From NCBI RefSeq assembly GCF_000300275.1, contig NZ_AMRN01000006.1, positions 1 through 64,000 of the forward strand: DNA of 64,000 nucleotides, given 5' to 3'. The notes beneath the pieces were generated by a model. That model saw only the letters and a program-made list of their open reading frames with translations. It was not told the DNA's origin and did no database searches. The position numbers were made by a program, and so were the translations under genes. This document shows positions 54,141 to 63,865 of this stretch, piece after piece. The stretch comes from Thalassospira profundimaris WP0211. Lineage in GTDB: Bacteria > Pseudomonadota > Alphaproteobacteria > Rhodospirillales > Thalassospiraceae. Numbering within the stretch: position 1 is the stretch's first letter; the number at the start of each line of letters is the position of its first letter.

Positions 54141-55319
54141 TCAGACGTCTGCGGTCGCTTGCTTTGCGGCATATCCTCGCCACATCAAAATCAATGCAAC
54201 ACCCAAAACCGGCAACACACCAAAGTTGATCAGGCTCCAGCCGGCACCGGCGATCAATGCCCCGCTGGCAATTGTGGCGACTGTCGCCGTCCCACTGTTG
54301 CCAAGTTCCATCAGGCTTTGCGCATGCCCGCGTTCCGCCGCATCATGCCCCTCGCCCAACATCGTTGTTCCTGCCAACAGCATCATGTTCCAGCCAATCC
54401 CCAGAAGGAACGAACTAATCAGGAAAGCGGCAATCGAAATGCCCGAAACGGCAACGCCAACACTTATTACCAGTGCAAACGCCCCGAATGATGCGACCCG
54501 GCGTGGCCCAAACCGGTCGATCATTGGCCCGGCAACGAAGGCCGGCAAGAACATCCCGATCAAATGCCAGCGGATCACGTTGGCCGAAACATCCACATCA
54601 AAGCCACAATATTTCATCGCAAGCGGCGTCGCTGTCATGACCAGGACCATAATACCCTGCCCGGCGGCACTGATGGCGATTGCGCCGCGAATGACTGGGC
54701 GGCGCAACAGATCGGACATGACCGCCCGGCTCGACCCGGCACGTTGCGGAATGCCACCATCTGGCAACATGATCATCAAGGATGCACCCAAGGCCGCCAG
54801 ACCTGCAAGTGCCAAATAGGCCCCGGCAAACGGAACCGGGAACATGCCTTGGCTGGCAACAGCAATCTCCGGGGCAATCAGCGCAGCAACAACACCCCCG
54901 CCCAGAACAAGGGCGGCAGCACGCCCCTTTTCGGATGGCGCGACAGTTTCCAGCGCAGCGTAACGATAATACATAGCCGACGCCTGATAGGTGCCAATCA
55001 GTGCGGCGGAAAGCGTGACCAGCCAGAACGATCCGATATAAATACCGTAAGCCACCATCAGGCCACCCAAAACTCCAAAGAGCGCCCCGACAAACAACCC
55101 AACGCGTCGTCCACGACGCTGCATCAACATGGCAATCGGATGAACAGATACGAGATTGCCCACCATAAGCATTCCAAGTGGCAAAGTTGCCATGTATGGC
55201 GCGGGGGCAAGCGACACACCGACAAGCGATGTCAAGGTAATGCCGATCAGTGAACAAGACCAATACAGCGCCTGCGCGAAGAAAAGCAGACGCAATGATC
55301 CATTGGTCAGCAACAACAT
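54141..55319 (-). CDS. MFS transporter downstream of the GlxA-type regulator
   Basis: A 392-residue MFS carrier with about twelve membrane segments. MLMQRRGRRVGLFVG (about 65-79) is the loop 2-3 signature. The pattern of TATPLAMKY, WHLIGMFLPAF and LLGIGWNMMLL resembles the MFS carrier at 16892-18079, so they are paralogues. It lies 50 bases after the GlxA-type regulator on the same strand and is probably controlled by it. Substrate unknown. Confidence 0.85.
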   Translation of the reverse strand: MLLLTNGSLRLLFFAQALYWSCSLIGITLTSLVGVSLAPAPYMATLPLGMLMVGNLVSVHPIAMLMQRRGRRVGLFVGALFGVLGGLMVAYGIYIGSFWLVTLSAALIGTYQASAMYYRYAALETVAPSEKGRAAALVLGGGVVAALIAPEIAVASQGMFPVPFAGAYLALAGLAALGASLMIMLPDGGIPQRAGSSRAVMSDLLRRPVIRGAIAISAAGQGIMVLVMTATPLAMKYCGFDVDVSANVIRWHLIGMFLPAFVAGPMIDRFGPRRVASFGAFALVISVGVAVSGISIAAFLISSFLLGIGWNMMLLAGTTMLGEGHDAAERGHAQSLMELGNSGTATVATIASGALIAGAGWSLINFGVLPVLGVALILMWRGYAAKQATADV

Positions 55320-55368
55320 GTTCCCAACTCCTGAAATTCAGACTGTGATGAAAGCCGTCAAACCGTCG

Positions 55369-56403
55369 CTAGTTTGCGGAGACTAATGATTTGCGGGCAA
55401 AGCGATCCGCATATTCCTGGGGACTGACAGAAAGATGTCGCTGAAACGCCCGGCGCAGCGTTTCCGGATGCCGGAAGCCGCACAATTCGGCAACCTGTCC
55501 AATCGCAAGGGCTTCGTCCTGCAACAGCGCACGGGCGGATTCTACCCGGACGCGCTCGACATAACGCGCCGGGCTCATCCCCAGATCACGCGCAAACACC
55601 CGTGAAAAAGTGCGCGGTGTCATCCCGGCACGTTCGGCCAGTGTTTCAAGCGATAGATCCTTGGCGATATTGCCGGGCAACCATTCAAGCAGATTTGCAA
55701 GCCGTGCTGTGGCGCCGGTTTCAGGGATCAGATAGGCACTGAACTGCGCCTGCCCGCCGGGCCGTTTGAGGAACATTACAAGCCTGCGTGCAACGGACAA
55801 GGCCAGGGCACGACCGAAATCCGCTTCGACGATTGCCAGCGCCAGATCAATCCCGGCGGTGACACCAGCTGATGTGAAAACATGTGGATCACCATCCAAG
55901 CCCGCGGGATCATAGCTGTGCAGCCGGTCCCCCATCATTTGGATTGCCGGGTAATCCCGTGCCATTTGTTCGCAACGCGACCAGTGGGTTGTGGCCATTT
56001 TGCCATCAAGCACCCCCGCCTCGGCCAGAATAAGTGCACCTGAACAAATCGAGCCTAGCCGCGGTACGATGCCTTCGGCCTTTCTGACCCAATCAAGGAT
56101 TTGCGGTTCTTTGCATTCTGTCAGAACACCGACACCACCTGGCACCAGCAAGGTATCGACCGTTTCCAGATCAAGGTCGCGCCACGCCATATCGGCATAT
56201 ATTCGCACACCACAGGATGTCTGTACCGGCCCACTCGCCCCGGCCACAACGATCCCTTCGTATCCTTGTGGCCGTCCCAGCGCGGAAAGCTCGTCATTTG
56301 CCGAGCCAAACACCTGAAGCGGCCCGATGACATCAAGACTCATGACACCATCAAAGGCGTGGCAGGCGACTAATTTCGGGGTATGGGGCGAGTTGGACAT
56401 CAT
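55369..56403 (-). CDS. GlxA-family transcriptional regulator (DJ-1/PfpI plus AraC)
   Basis: A 344-residue regulator. The N-terminal DJ-1/PfpI domain (about 8-190) has LLVPGGVGV and the nucleophile-elbow-like GSICSGALILAEAG (Cys near 119). A C-terminal AraC-type helix-turn-helix pair (about 235-335) shows LSLETLAERAGMTPRTFSRVF and IGQVAELCGFRHPETLRRAF. AAGGAG lies upstream of the ATG. It is upstream of the MFS gene, which suggests it controls uptake or export of its ligand. Confidence 0.93.
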   Translation of the reverse strand: MMSNSPHTPKLVACHAFDGVMSLDVIGPLQVFGSANDELSALGRPQGYEGIVVAGASGPVQTSCGVRIYADMAWRDLDLETVDTLLVPGGVGVLTECKEPQILDWVRKAEGIVPRLGSICSGALILAEAGVLDGKMATTHWSRCEQMARDYPAIQMMGDRLHSYDPAGLDGDPHVFTSAGVTAGIDLALAIVEADFGRALALSVARRLVMFLKRPGGQAQFSAYLIPETGATARLANLLEWLPGNIAKDLSLETLAERAGMTPRTFSRVFARDLGMSPARYVERVRVESARALLQDEALAIGQVAELCGFRHPETLRRAFQRHLSVSPQEYADRFARKSLVSAN

Positions 56404-56458
56404 CGTAGCTCCTTGTCAGAGATACATCATGCCCAATCCCGAATGTGGCAACAATGAC

Positions 56459-56503
56459 AAACACCCCACGAATCTTGCCAACTGGCTTTCGTGGGGTGTT
56501 TTG
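56459..56503 (-). terminator. Terminator of the large unknown gene
   Basis: A 14-bp perfect stem, 56459-56472 with 56488-56501, with a 15-base loop. It lies 30 bases past the stop at 56534. The T run on the minus strand is weak. Confidence 0.65.
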
Positions 56504-56533
56504 GTCATTCAACGCCAAAAGGATGTCTTCGGC

Positions 56534-58222
56534 TCAGAACCCGCTTCGTTGCAACAATGCATAGAAATCGCGGATCGTGCCTTCCTTGGTCGTCATGTCC
56601 TTGATGTCATCGACCAATTTGTCGGTAAAGTTGGGCTGTTTCAGATACCCGACCACCCTTTTCCGGGCCATGGCAGCCGATTTGCCCTCAATCAGAACAC
56701 CACTTGAACAGAACTGAACCAGCATATAGGCGCGTTTGCGCAAATGCAGGCTCGGATTATCAATGCGTTCAATCACCTTCTCGCGGACAAGATACTCTGC
56801 CAGCCCGTCATCAAGCTTGGCACCGATTTCCGCCTTCTGTTCGTCAGGAACGTTTGATGCCGCAAGCACGTCGTTCATATGTTTGACGGTCGCCATTTTG
56901 TCGCGTGGCTTGGCGTCCGGCTCACAGAACGCGCGCAAAGCACGCATATCACCAACAGCGTCGCGCATCATTTCGTAAAGTTCGTCGGCAAAGTCTTCGA
57001 CGATCCCGCTATTGGCAACCGCAATAAGCCAGGTCAGCTTCCGGAAGTTGGGGATCAGGCGACTGTTGATTTCTGCGACACCTTCGATCAGGGCCCGTGG
57101 GCCACCAACATTGCGCAACCGAGCACCACGTTCAGCAATCGCGCTGACCATCGGCGTGCCATAAATCACGCCCTGCTCTGTGATCAGGCGTTCAAGGATA
57201 CCGTCAAGCGGATCCGGATCGCTTTCGTGGCGTTGCAGGCTATTGGCACTGCGCAGTTCGCGAACGATGTAATCAAACATCGCTTCCTGACTGTTGGCCA
57301 AAAGGCCAGACCCAAACAGCGGGTTCAGAAGTTCCAGAATGTCATCGGCAGCACCGCGATTGCCCTTTGCCCGACCAAGTGCGAGGTCAATGTGCAGGGT
57401 CACCGCTTCGCCAAAGCTGCGCGAACCGCCAAGCAGTTCCTTGAGTGCGACGGGAGAACCGAGAATATCGGCAATCACGTCATCAATCATCTTGCGGGCG
57501 GCTTCGTCCTTTTCATCGCCCTTGACCTTAAGCGCGAGGTCAAGTTTGCCAACCCAGTTACGGGTCGAGGACAGCACGCGCGTCAACGCGACCATAGTCA
57601 GGAAGTCGGTATCTTCCGCAAGATTGAGGCGTCGTATTTCGTCACGCACTTCCGAGATGGTGGCGTCTTCGAATGCCGGTAGATCGACTTTTTCAACTTC
57701 TCGGGCGCGCGCAGAGAGCTGCTCAATCGCGCCATGAAGGTTGTTCATCGCCTCAATGTGATCGCCATCAGTCGCCTTGGCATGAAGCCCGGCAACCTTG
57801 TCAACCGCAGTCGGCATCAAGGTGTCATGGAACATCAACTTGCGAAGGTTCTGGTAATTGTACATTACCTCGCAAGGCGTCAGAATTTCCTGTTCGAAAT
57901 ATTTGCGCAGCAACCGGTTGATGGTCGCGCGGCTTTCTTTCTGCAAAAGGTCGTTATCCGTCTCGCACAACGGCGCTTCGTCGATGGAGGTTACCCGAAC
58001 GTCATCGTCCTGGTCATCGCCCGCGCCTTGTTTTTCGAGAAGTACCTTTTCAATATGACGACCGTCGCCGCGTTCCCAGTTACGAATAACGCGCACGGCA
58101 GAGATCTTGGTTTTCACAAGCTTTTCAGCTTCTGTAACCGCCTCCTGTTCGACATCAAATGTCGAATGGATTATCCAGCGATCCCCACGCTGGACCATAA
58201 CTTCAAATGTCGTATCCGACAT
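56534..58222 (-). CDS. Large helical protein of unknown function
   Basis: A 562-residue soluble protein that I do not recognise. A short N-terminal module (about 1-65, FEVMVQRGDRWIIHSTFD, then AVTEAEKLV and VRVIRNWE) looks like a compact beta/alpha domain. The rest is largely helical, with the long stretch from about 150 to 550 lacking obvious motifs. No signal peptide or membrane segment. The ATG at 58222 is preferred over an upstream one 54 bases earlier because it precedes the conserved-looking module. It stands alone with its own terminator. Confidence 0.7.
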   Translation of the reverse strand: MSDTTFEVMVQRGDRWIIHSTFDVEQEAVTEAEKLVKTKISAVRVIRNWERGDGRHIEKVLLEKQGAGDDQDDDVRVTSIDEAPLCETDNDLLQKESRATINRLLRKYFEQEILTPCEVMYNYQNLRKLMFHDTLMPTAVDKVAGLHAKATDGDHIEAMNNLHGAIEQLSARAREVEKVDLPAFEDATISEVRDEIRRLNLAEDTDFLTMVALTRVLSSTRNWVGKLDLALKVKGDEKDEAARKMIDDVIADILGSPVALKELLGGSRSFGEAVTLHIDLALGRAKGNRGAADDILELLNPLFGSGLLANSQEAMFDYIVRELRSANSLQRHESDPDPLDGILERLITEQGVIYGTPMVSAIAERGARLRNVGGPRALIEGVAEINSRLIPNFRKLTWLIAVANSGIVEDFADELYEMMRDAVGDMRALRAFCEPDAKPRDKMATVKHMNDVLAASNVPDEQKAEIGAKLDDGLAEYLVREKVIERIDNPSLHLRKRAYMLVQFCSSGVLIEGKSAAMARKRVVGYLKQPNFTDKLVDDIKDMTTKEGTIRDFYALLQRSGF

Positions 58223-58476
58223 GACGCGCTCTGGCTCCCTAACTTCCTGTTTGGGCGGCATAAGTCTGCCGTTCAACTAGTCAGGCGCGTGTCCCAATTT
58301 TTATATTTATTCTTACTTATACTGCTATTCGGGTTCCTAAAACAATAGTTCGATGCAGATGTTTTATATACTTTCGGGTATTTCTTTAGAATTTCCTGAA
58401 TTCCCCTGCCCTTCGAGCTGGGAAATTCTGACAATCGAACTGCGTATTTGGCCGTGAACCGTCATTTTGCGACGAA

Positions 58477-59073
58477 TCACGGTATACGCGCCGCAATTTC
58501 GGCCGTCAAATCGGCCAGCAGACTGCTCATGGCGATAACGGCGTTATCGAGTGTTTGATCGGCTGGTGTGCTGACCTTGTCATACTTGGCCGCTGTGACG
58601 ATTTCCCCACTTTGGAAATGCACGAGCTTCCAGCGCGCTATCAGATTAACATTGCCATCGGCCTGCCGTTCAAAACGGTCAATATCAACAACCACCTGCC
58701 ATTCCACCATATCCCGCGAGTTCCACGGAAAGACTTCCAGCCGTGCTGCAACCCCAGTCCTGTCGAGGTTATCCATAAGAACACGATTGATGTTCTCACC
58801 CAGCGGTTCGGCCCAGCGGTACCCGGAATTAACCTCCGGCCGATTGGCGGCACTGCGCGTGATGATCGTCGATCGGTCGAGATAGCTCGGAATTGTCACC
58901 GGCCCGACACCAATGACCGTCGTTTCACCGGGGGCTGGCGACACCGGCTGCACCATTGGTGACAGCAAATAATATTGGTCAGGAACCGATGGTGACGCGC
59001 AAGCGGCCAAAAGTGGTGCGACCAGCAGCACCCCCCATCTGGAGATCATTTTTCGGACTGTCTGTCGCATCAT
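58477..59073 (-). CDS. pqiC: PqiC-type outer-membrane lipoprotein
   Basis: A 198-residue lipoprotein of the DUF330/PqiC (ABC-type transport auxiliary) family. The lipobox is LLAAC (Cys at residue 25). The mature part has YYLLSP and IGVGPVTIPSYLDRSTIITR typical of the family. PqiC anchors PqiB to the outer membrane. Its start overlaps pqiB by four bases. Confidence 0.9.
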   Translation of the reverse strand: MMRQTVRKMISRWGVLLVAPLLAACASPSVPDQYYLLSPMVQPVSPAPGETTVIGVGPVTIPSYLDRSTIITRSAANRPEVNSGYRWAEPLGENINRVLMDNLDRTGVAARLEVFPWNSRDMVEWQVVVDIDRFERQADGNVNLIARWKLVHFQSGEIVTAAKYDKVSTPADQTLDNAVIAMSSLLADLTAEIAARIP

Positions 59074-60749
59074 TTATTCTCCTCCGGGCCGCTCTTGCCA
59101 AGGATAAGGGCACTCGGGTTCTGTTCGAGGAAATCGGTCAGTTCACGCAGGGAACGTGCCGTTGCACCGAGTTCTTTCAGGGCTTGTTCAAGGTTGTAAC
59201 GCACGGGTGACGTTGGCGCCGTAACATCGCGAACACCGCCAAGTGCCTCGCGTGCTGCATCCAGTGCGGTCTGGGTTGCGGGCAACACACTCGCATCCAG
59301 ATTGGTGACAAGCGTATTTATGCCCGCCGCGGCCTGTTGCAGGCTGATCATCCCGTTATTCAATGCTGGCGACGTGACGATATTCTCCATGCCCTCCACG
59401 GTCCCAAGCAGGCGAATTCCGATTTCTTCAATCGGGAAGGTTTCGACCTTTTCAAGAAGACTGGTTAGCGAATTGGCAATTTCGTCCAGCTTTTGCGGCA
59501 ATGTCGGAAGTTCCGGCAAATTGCCCTCTTGATTGCCAAGATAGCGCGCCGGGGAAACCGGATGCATAGACAGATCGACAAACAACTGACCTGTAATGAA
59601 ACTTCCTGTCTTGAGGCGGGCACGCAGGCCATTATCAATCAGGGTTTCAATGGTTTCCTGCGGATCAACATCTCCCAGGCGCCCACCGACGATGCTTACC
59701 CGTTCGGGTTCAAGTGTGACTTCAACCGGCACACGGAAGGCGTGCTGTGTAACGACATATTCCAGGTCGACACTTTCGACTGTCCCGACACGGATACCGT
59801 TGAATTCCACAGGTGCACCGCGCGAAAGCCCGCGAACCGAAGAGTCGAAATAAAGCATGTAGCGCTGGCTGTATCCCTCGGCAAGCAGCTCGGCCTTCTC
59901 AAGGCTTTCATGCAGTCGGAATACCGTATCTGCGGTCGCCATTTCGTCGTTTTCATTTGCGGGCGGCGTATAAAAGTTGATTCCACCCGCCAAAACAGAG
60001 CGAACAGACTGCGCACGCACAGAAAAGCCTTCGGCATTCAGATCAAGGGCAATCCCGCTTGAATCCCAAAATCTGGTTTGGCGTTTAACAAGCGCATCGA
60101 AAGGTTTGCGGATAAATACGGGGATTGAAACACCATCCGCATTGGCATCCAGTTCGGTATCAAGCACCTCTCCGACCTCGATCCCGCGCAGCAGGACCGG
60201 TGTCCCCTCGCCCAGGGAACCAAGTTCTTCTGCGGTCAGGACAAAACGCGTGCCGTTTTCTTCATCAGGGATAAATTGCGGCTCTTCCTCACCAACAAAT
60301 TCGCGTGCCTTTTCACCCGACTTGTCTGGTATCACTTCAATATAGGCCCCGGAAACAATGGTTTCCAAGCCGGTAATACCCCGCGCACTCACGCGTGGGC
60401 GCACAACCCAGAACCGCGTTTTATCTGTCAGATAATCGCTGAAATCCGCGTTCATTCGGATCGTCAGAACAACGTGTTCCATATCGTCGGCAAGATTAAT
60501 GGCTGTCACCTGACCGACATCGACATCGCGATAACGCACGGCAGTCTTACCGGCAGACAGACCTTCGGCCGCTTCAAACGTAACGGTGATTTCGGGACCC
60601 TTTGAGACGATATCACGCCACAACAGCCAACCACCGACGATCAAGGCCACAAGCGGCACCAGCCAGATAATTGAAAAACGGCCCCAGCCTGTTCGGATGT
60701 CGGGCTTTTCCGGCTGTTGACCCGGTTCTGTACTTTTCGCGTCATTCAT
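59070..60749 (-). CDS. pqiB: MCE-domain lipid-transport protein PqiB
   Basis: A 559-residue protein with an N-terminal membrane helix (about 24-47) and three MCE domains (about 50-140, 165-255, 290-390; each has a G-V-x-V-G-x-V/V-x-x-I type core such as VRYRDVDVGQV and GTPVLLRGIEVGEV). A long helical C-terminal needle follows (about 410-540). PqiB spans the periplasm to move lipids between membranes. It overlaps pqiA and pqiC by four bases each. Confidence 0.93.
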   Translation of the reverse strand: MNDAKSTEPGQQPEKPDIRTGWGRFSIIWLVPLVALIVGGWLLWRDIVSKGPEITVTFEAAEGLSAGKTAVRYRDVDVGQVTAINLADDMEHVVLTIRMNADFSDYLTDKTRFWVVRPRVSARGITGLETIVSGAYIEVIPDKSGEKAREFVGEEEPQFIPDEENGTRFVLTAEELGSLGEGTPVLLRGIEVGEVLDTELDANADGVSIPVFIRKPFDALVKRQTRFWDSSGIALDLNAEGFSVRAQSVRSVLAGGINFYTPPANENDEMATADTVFRLHESLEKAELLAEGYSQRYMLYFDSSVRGLSRGAPVEFNGIRVGTVESVDLEYVVTQHAFRVPVEVTLEPERVSIVGGRLGDVDPQETIETLIDNGLRARLKTGSFITGQLFVDLSMHPVSPARYLGNQEGNLPELPTLPQKLDEIANSLTSLLEKVETFPIEEIGIRLLGTVEGMENIVTSPALNNGMISLQQAAAGINTLVTNLDASVLPATQTALDAAREALGGVRDVTAPTSPVRYNLEQALKELGATARSLRELTDFLEQNPSALILGKSGPEENK

Positions 60750-62071
60750 GACGGAATCCCCTGATTTTGAACGCGGTCATGATCTGTCTTCACTCTTGCC
60801 AATCTTGGTTTTTTGACCGTTTGCATACCGGCGCGATCCCAAATCAAACGCGGATCAAAGGCCATGGCCGACAGCATTGTCAAAATAACCACCCCACAAA
60901 ATGCCACAGCCCCGAAACCGGGTTGAACTGTTGCGATATTTCCAAGTTTCACCAGTGCAGCAAGGATCGATACCATAAACACATCAACCATCGACCATCG
61001 CCCGATCAGCTCCGTAATACGATAAATCAATGTGCGCTCCTTGAGTGGACCAGACAACCCCAAGGCGGTTGCAATATAAACCCATCCCAACAGCAGGATT
61101 TTGATGATTGGCACCAGAATGCTTGCCGTAAAGACAACGATGGCAATTGGCCACTCCCCAGCCCGGACCAGCGCGCTGACGCCCGAGAGTATTGTGTCTG
61201 CCTCTGCCCGGCCAAGATACGTCACGGTCATGATCGGAAAGACATTTGCCGGCACATACAAAATGACAGCAGCCAGCAACAAGGCCCAAGAACGCGACAG
61301 GCTGCGTGGCTTTCGGTGATGCACCATCGCACCACAGCGCGGACAGCGCACATTTTCGCGCCCGCCGCCCAGAACAACCATGGAGCATGTGTGACAGGTC
61401 AGAAGTGTTCTGTCTTGCTGATCTGAACCTTGTTGGTTGTCGATATCTTCAGATGTCGGATAACACAGGTTTGCCGGTGCCAACCGCCGCCAAACGTAGC
61501 GTGGGTCAAGCGTGATATTCATCAGAAGAACCGTCGGGATCAGGCAGCAAATCGCAAAAAATGCAGGACCGGCAATGACATCAGCAAAATCCGTCAGCTT
61601 GGTCAAAGCCACCAGCAACCCTATCAGGAAGACATCGAGCATCGACCAGGGCCTGATGATCGCCAGAATGCGCCAGACCTGCTGCATGCCGGGCACTTGC
61701 CTGTTCAAGCTGATCGGCAGCAATACATAGATGTGCGCCGTAATCAGGACCAGCGGTGCCAGCACAGATGTGACGGCGACCATAATGGCCAAAAACGGAA
61801 ACCCTTCGCGCCAGAACGTCAGCACACCACTGCTTAGCGTGTTGGTCTCAACCCGGCCTTCCATGGCAAAGGTCAAAACCGGGTAGCTGTTGGCAATCAA
61901 GAACAACAGAAAGGCCGTGACAGCCAGTGCCAACGGTTTGTCAAAGCGCACCTGTGCTGCGCGGTACAACGGCGATCCACATCGAACGCAATATGCGACA
62001 CTGCCCGTCGGGATTTCTTCCTCGACATGGAGATAGTCGCAATTTTCACAGGCGATCAGTCGATGAGACAT
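60746..62071 (-). CDS. pqiA: PqiA-type inner-membrane protein
   Basis: A 441-residue protein with two PqiA units. Each has a zinc-ribbon (CENCDYLH with YCVRCGSPL, about 8-36; CHTCSMVV with CPRCGAMVHH, about 226-250) followed by four membrane helices. PqiA is the inner-membrane partner of PqiB in envelope lipid transport. AGGAAAACA precedes the ATG; an upstream extension is not family-like. It is the first gene of the pqiABC operon. Confidence 0.93.
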   Translation of the reverse strand: MSHRLIACENCDYLHVEEEIPTGSVAYCVRCGSPLYRAAQVRFDKPLALAVTAFLLFLIANSYPVLTFAMEGRVETNTLSSGVLTFWREGFPFLAIMVAVTSVLAPLVLITAHIYVLLPISLNRQVPGMQQVWRILAIIRPWSMLDVFLIGLLVALTKLTDFADVIAGPAFFAICCLIPTVLLMNITLDPRYVWRRLAPANLCYPTSEDIDNQQGSDQQDRTLLTCHTCSMVVLGGGRENVRCPRCGAMVHHRKPRSLSRSWALLLAAVILYVPANVFPIMTVTYLGRAEADTILSGVSALVRAGEWPIAIVVFTASILVPIIKILLLGWVYIATALGLSGPLKERTLIYRITELIGRWSMVDVFMVSILAALVKLGNIATVQPGFGAVAFCGVVILTMLSAMAFDPRLIWDRAGMQTVKKPRLARVKTDHDRVQNQGIPS

Positions 62072-62217
62072 TGTTTTCCTGTTTTTACAATCCGTTATAC
62101 GGACTGGTTCGCACATCAAAGTAAGCGACACTTTTGCATGCAAGTCAAATCGGGGCACTTGGCAGCGGTGAATGTCCTTGGCAAATAAGACAAAAAAATG
62201 TTCAGAGAGGCATGATT

Positions 62218-63117
62218 TTACTGCGGAATTTCCGGCAGATGACGGCGCGCCTCAGACAGGACGATGTCGTTGACCTGATCAAGAAGCCGACTGTTGATGG
62301 TTTTGTGATGCCAATATAAGGGACGATCAATTTCAAACGGACACGGCCGAACCAGCCTTCCGGTGCGAAGCCCCTCTTCCGCCTGATGCTGTTCAACGAC
62401 GGCATAGGCCACGCCCTGTTCGGCAAGGGTCACGAAACCCTGTGAACTTGGAACTGTGTGTGCAGGGAATTCCCCGGGGGTAAGTCCAAAATACTGATGA
62501 AGGAACTGGTTTTGCAGTTCATCATGTTCGGAAAAATTCACCGCCGGACAAGCGCGCAAGGCATCCGCATTTACGCCATCCTTGAAATAGCGTTCCTGAA
62601 ACTCTGGTGAAACCACCATAAAGTAACGCATGGAGCCCAGGGGCCGTACCCGACATCCCTGAATGGGTGTATCGCGCAAACTGACCGCACCCAGCACGTT
62701 TCCTTCCTGCAGGGAGTGATGATTAAGCGATTCATCATCGACGACCAAATGCACCAGAACCCCAAGTTTCTCAAACAGAAGCTTGGGCACATCGACAAAC
62801 CAGGTCGCCAGACTGTCGGCATTAACCGCAAGCGTTACCTGACCAAATTCGCCTTCGGCGCGCACCTCTGGCAGTTCTGAACCCAGATCCTGTTCAAGCA
62901 GTCGCACACTTTGATAATGCGCAAGCAACCTTTGGCCTGCAACGGTTGGGACAATCGGCTTGGCGCGCACCAACACTGGCTGACCAAGTCGCTCCTCCAT
63001 CAGCTTGATCCGCTGGGATATCGCAGACTGGGTCAGTCCCAGTGCCCGCGCCGCCTTCTCAAAGCTTCCGAAACGGATAACCTCCGCACAGGCCTCAACC
63101 AATTTGTAATCGAGCAT
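62218..63117 (-). CDS. argP: LysR-family regulator ArgP/LysG
   Basis: A 299-residue LysR regulator. The helix-turn-helix (about 2-60) reads GSFEKAARALGLTQSAISQRIKLMEERLG, and the effector domain (about 90-295) has PVLVRAKPIVPT at the junction, typical of ArgP/IciA. ArgP controls export of basic amino acids. It diverges from lysE/argO, as expected. The start uses ATG 63117, not an upstream TTG. Confidence 0.92.
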   Translation of the reverse strand: MLDYKLVEACAEVIRFGSFEKAARALGLTQSAISQRIKLMEERLGQPVLVRAKPIVPTVAGQRLLAHYQSVRLLEQDLGSELPEVRAEGEFGQVTLAVNADSLATWFVDVPKLLFEKLGVLVHLVVDDESLNHHSLQEGNVLGAVSLRDTPIQGCRVRPLGSMRYFMVVSPEFQERYFKDGVNADALRACPAVNFSEHDELQNQFLHQYFGLTPGEFPAHTVPSSQGFVTLAEQGVAYAVVEQHQAEEGLRTGRLVRPCPFEIDRPLYWHHKTINSRLLDQVNDIVLSEARRHLPEIPQ

Positions 63118-63218
63118 GACCAACCATCAATTTTTCTAATCCATGTTTAGTATAATTCGATTTTCTTAATTCATAAAGGTGCTATCAACGGCGGGCCACA
63201 GTACGAGGAATGCCACGA

Positions 63219-63845
63219 ATGCTTTTAACCTATGCCACCGGATTTGGTCTTGGCGGCGGGCTGATCATTGCGATTGGCGCGCAGAATGCCTTTGTTCTCG
63301 GTCAGGGATTGCGGCGCAATCATCCGCTGATGGTGGCCTTCGTCTGTGCCTTGTGTGATGCGGTTTTGATTGCGGCGGGCGTCGCAGGGCTTGGAACACT
63401 CATTGCAGCCTACCCCCTCCTCACAAAGGTTGCGGCCTGGGGTGGCGGCTTATTCCTGATCTGGTATGGATTTGGTGCTCTGCGACGGTTGTTTGAAACC
63501 GAAACATTGTCGGAAAAGGCGATTTCAAAAACCGGCTGGAAGGCGGTTCTTGGGACCACCCTCGCGGTCACGCTTTTGAACCCGCATGTCTATCTTGATA
63601 CGGTTGTCATGCTGGGTGGTATTGGCGGGCAGTATCCGACGGACGAAAGACTTGGCTTTGCCTTGGGTGCCATGAGTGCCAGTTTTGTCTGGTTCTTTGC
63701 CATTGCACTGGGGGCTGCATGGCTTGCACCCTATGTCGCACGCCCAATCACCTGGAAGATCATTGATGGCGTAACCTGCGGCGTTATGTGGCTGGTGGCC
63801 TATAGCCTGCTGGCACCGGAAATACGGGCGCTCATCGGGAACTAG
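63219..63845 (+). CDS. argO: LysE/ArgO-family basic amino acid exporter
   Basis: A 208-residue inner-membrane exporter of the LysE family. Six hydrophobic segments are visible. The conserved IIAIGAQNAFVLGQGLRRNH (about 18-37) and NPHVYLDTVVMLG near 125-137 are typical. ArgO/LysE pump out arginine or lysine. The ATG at 63219 has GAGGA nine bases upstream and is preferred over one at 63210. It is divergent from argP, and the T-rich 63118-63218 interval carries both promoters. Confidence 0.92.
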   Translation: MLLTYATGFGLGGGLIIAIGAQNAFVLGQGLRRNHPLMVAFVCALCDAVLIAAGVAGLGTLIAAYPLLTKVAAWGGGLFLIWYGFGALRRLFETETLSEKAISKTGWKAVLGTTLAVTLLNPHVYLDTVVMLGGIGGQYPTDERLGFALGAMSASFVWFFAIALGAAWLAPYVARPITWKIIDGVTCGVMWLVAYSLLAPEIRALIGN

Positions 63846-63865
63846 GACGCCAAGTCGAGTGCGCC

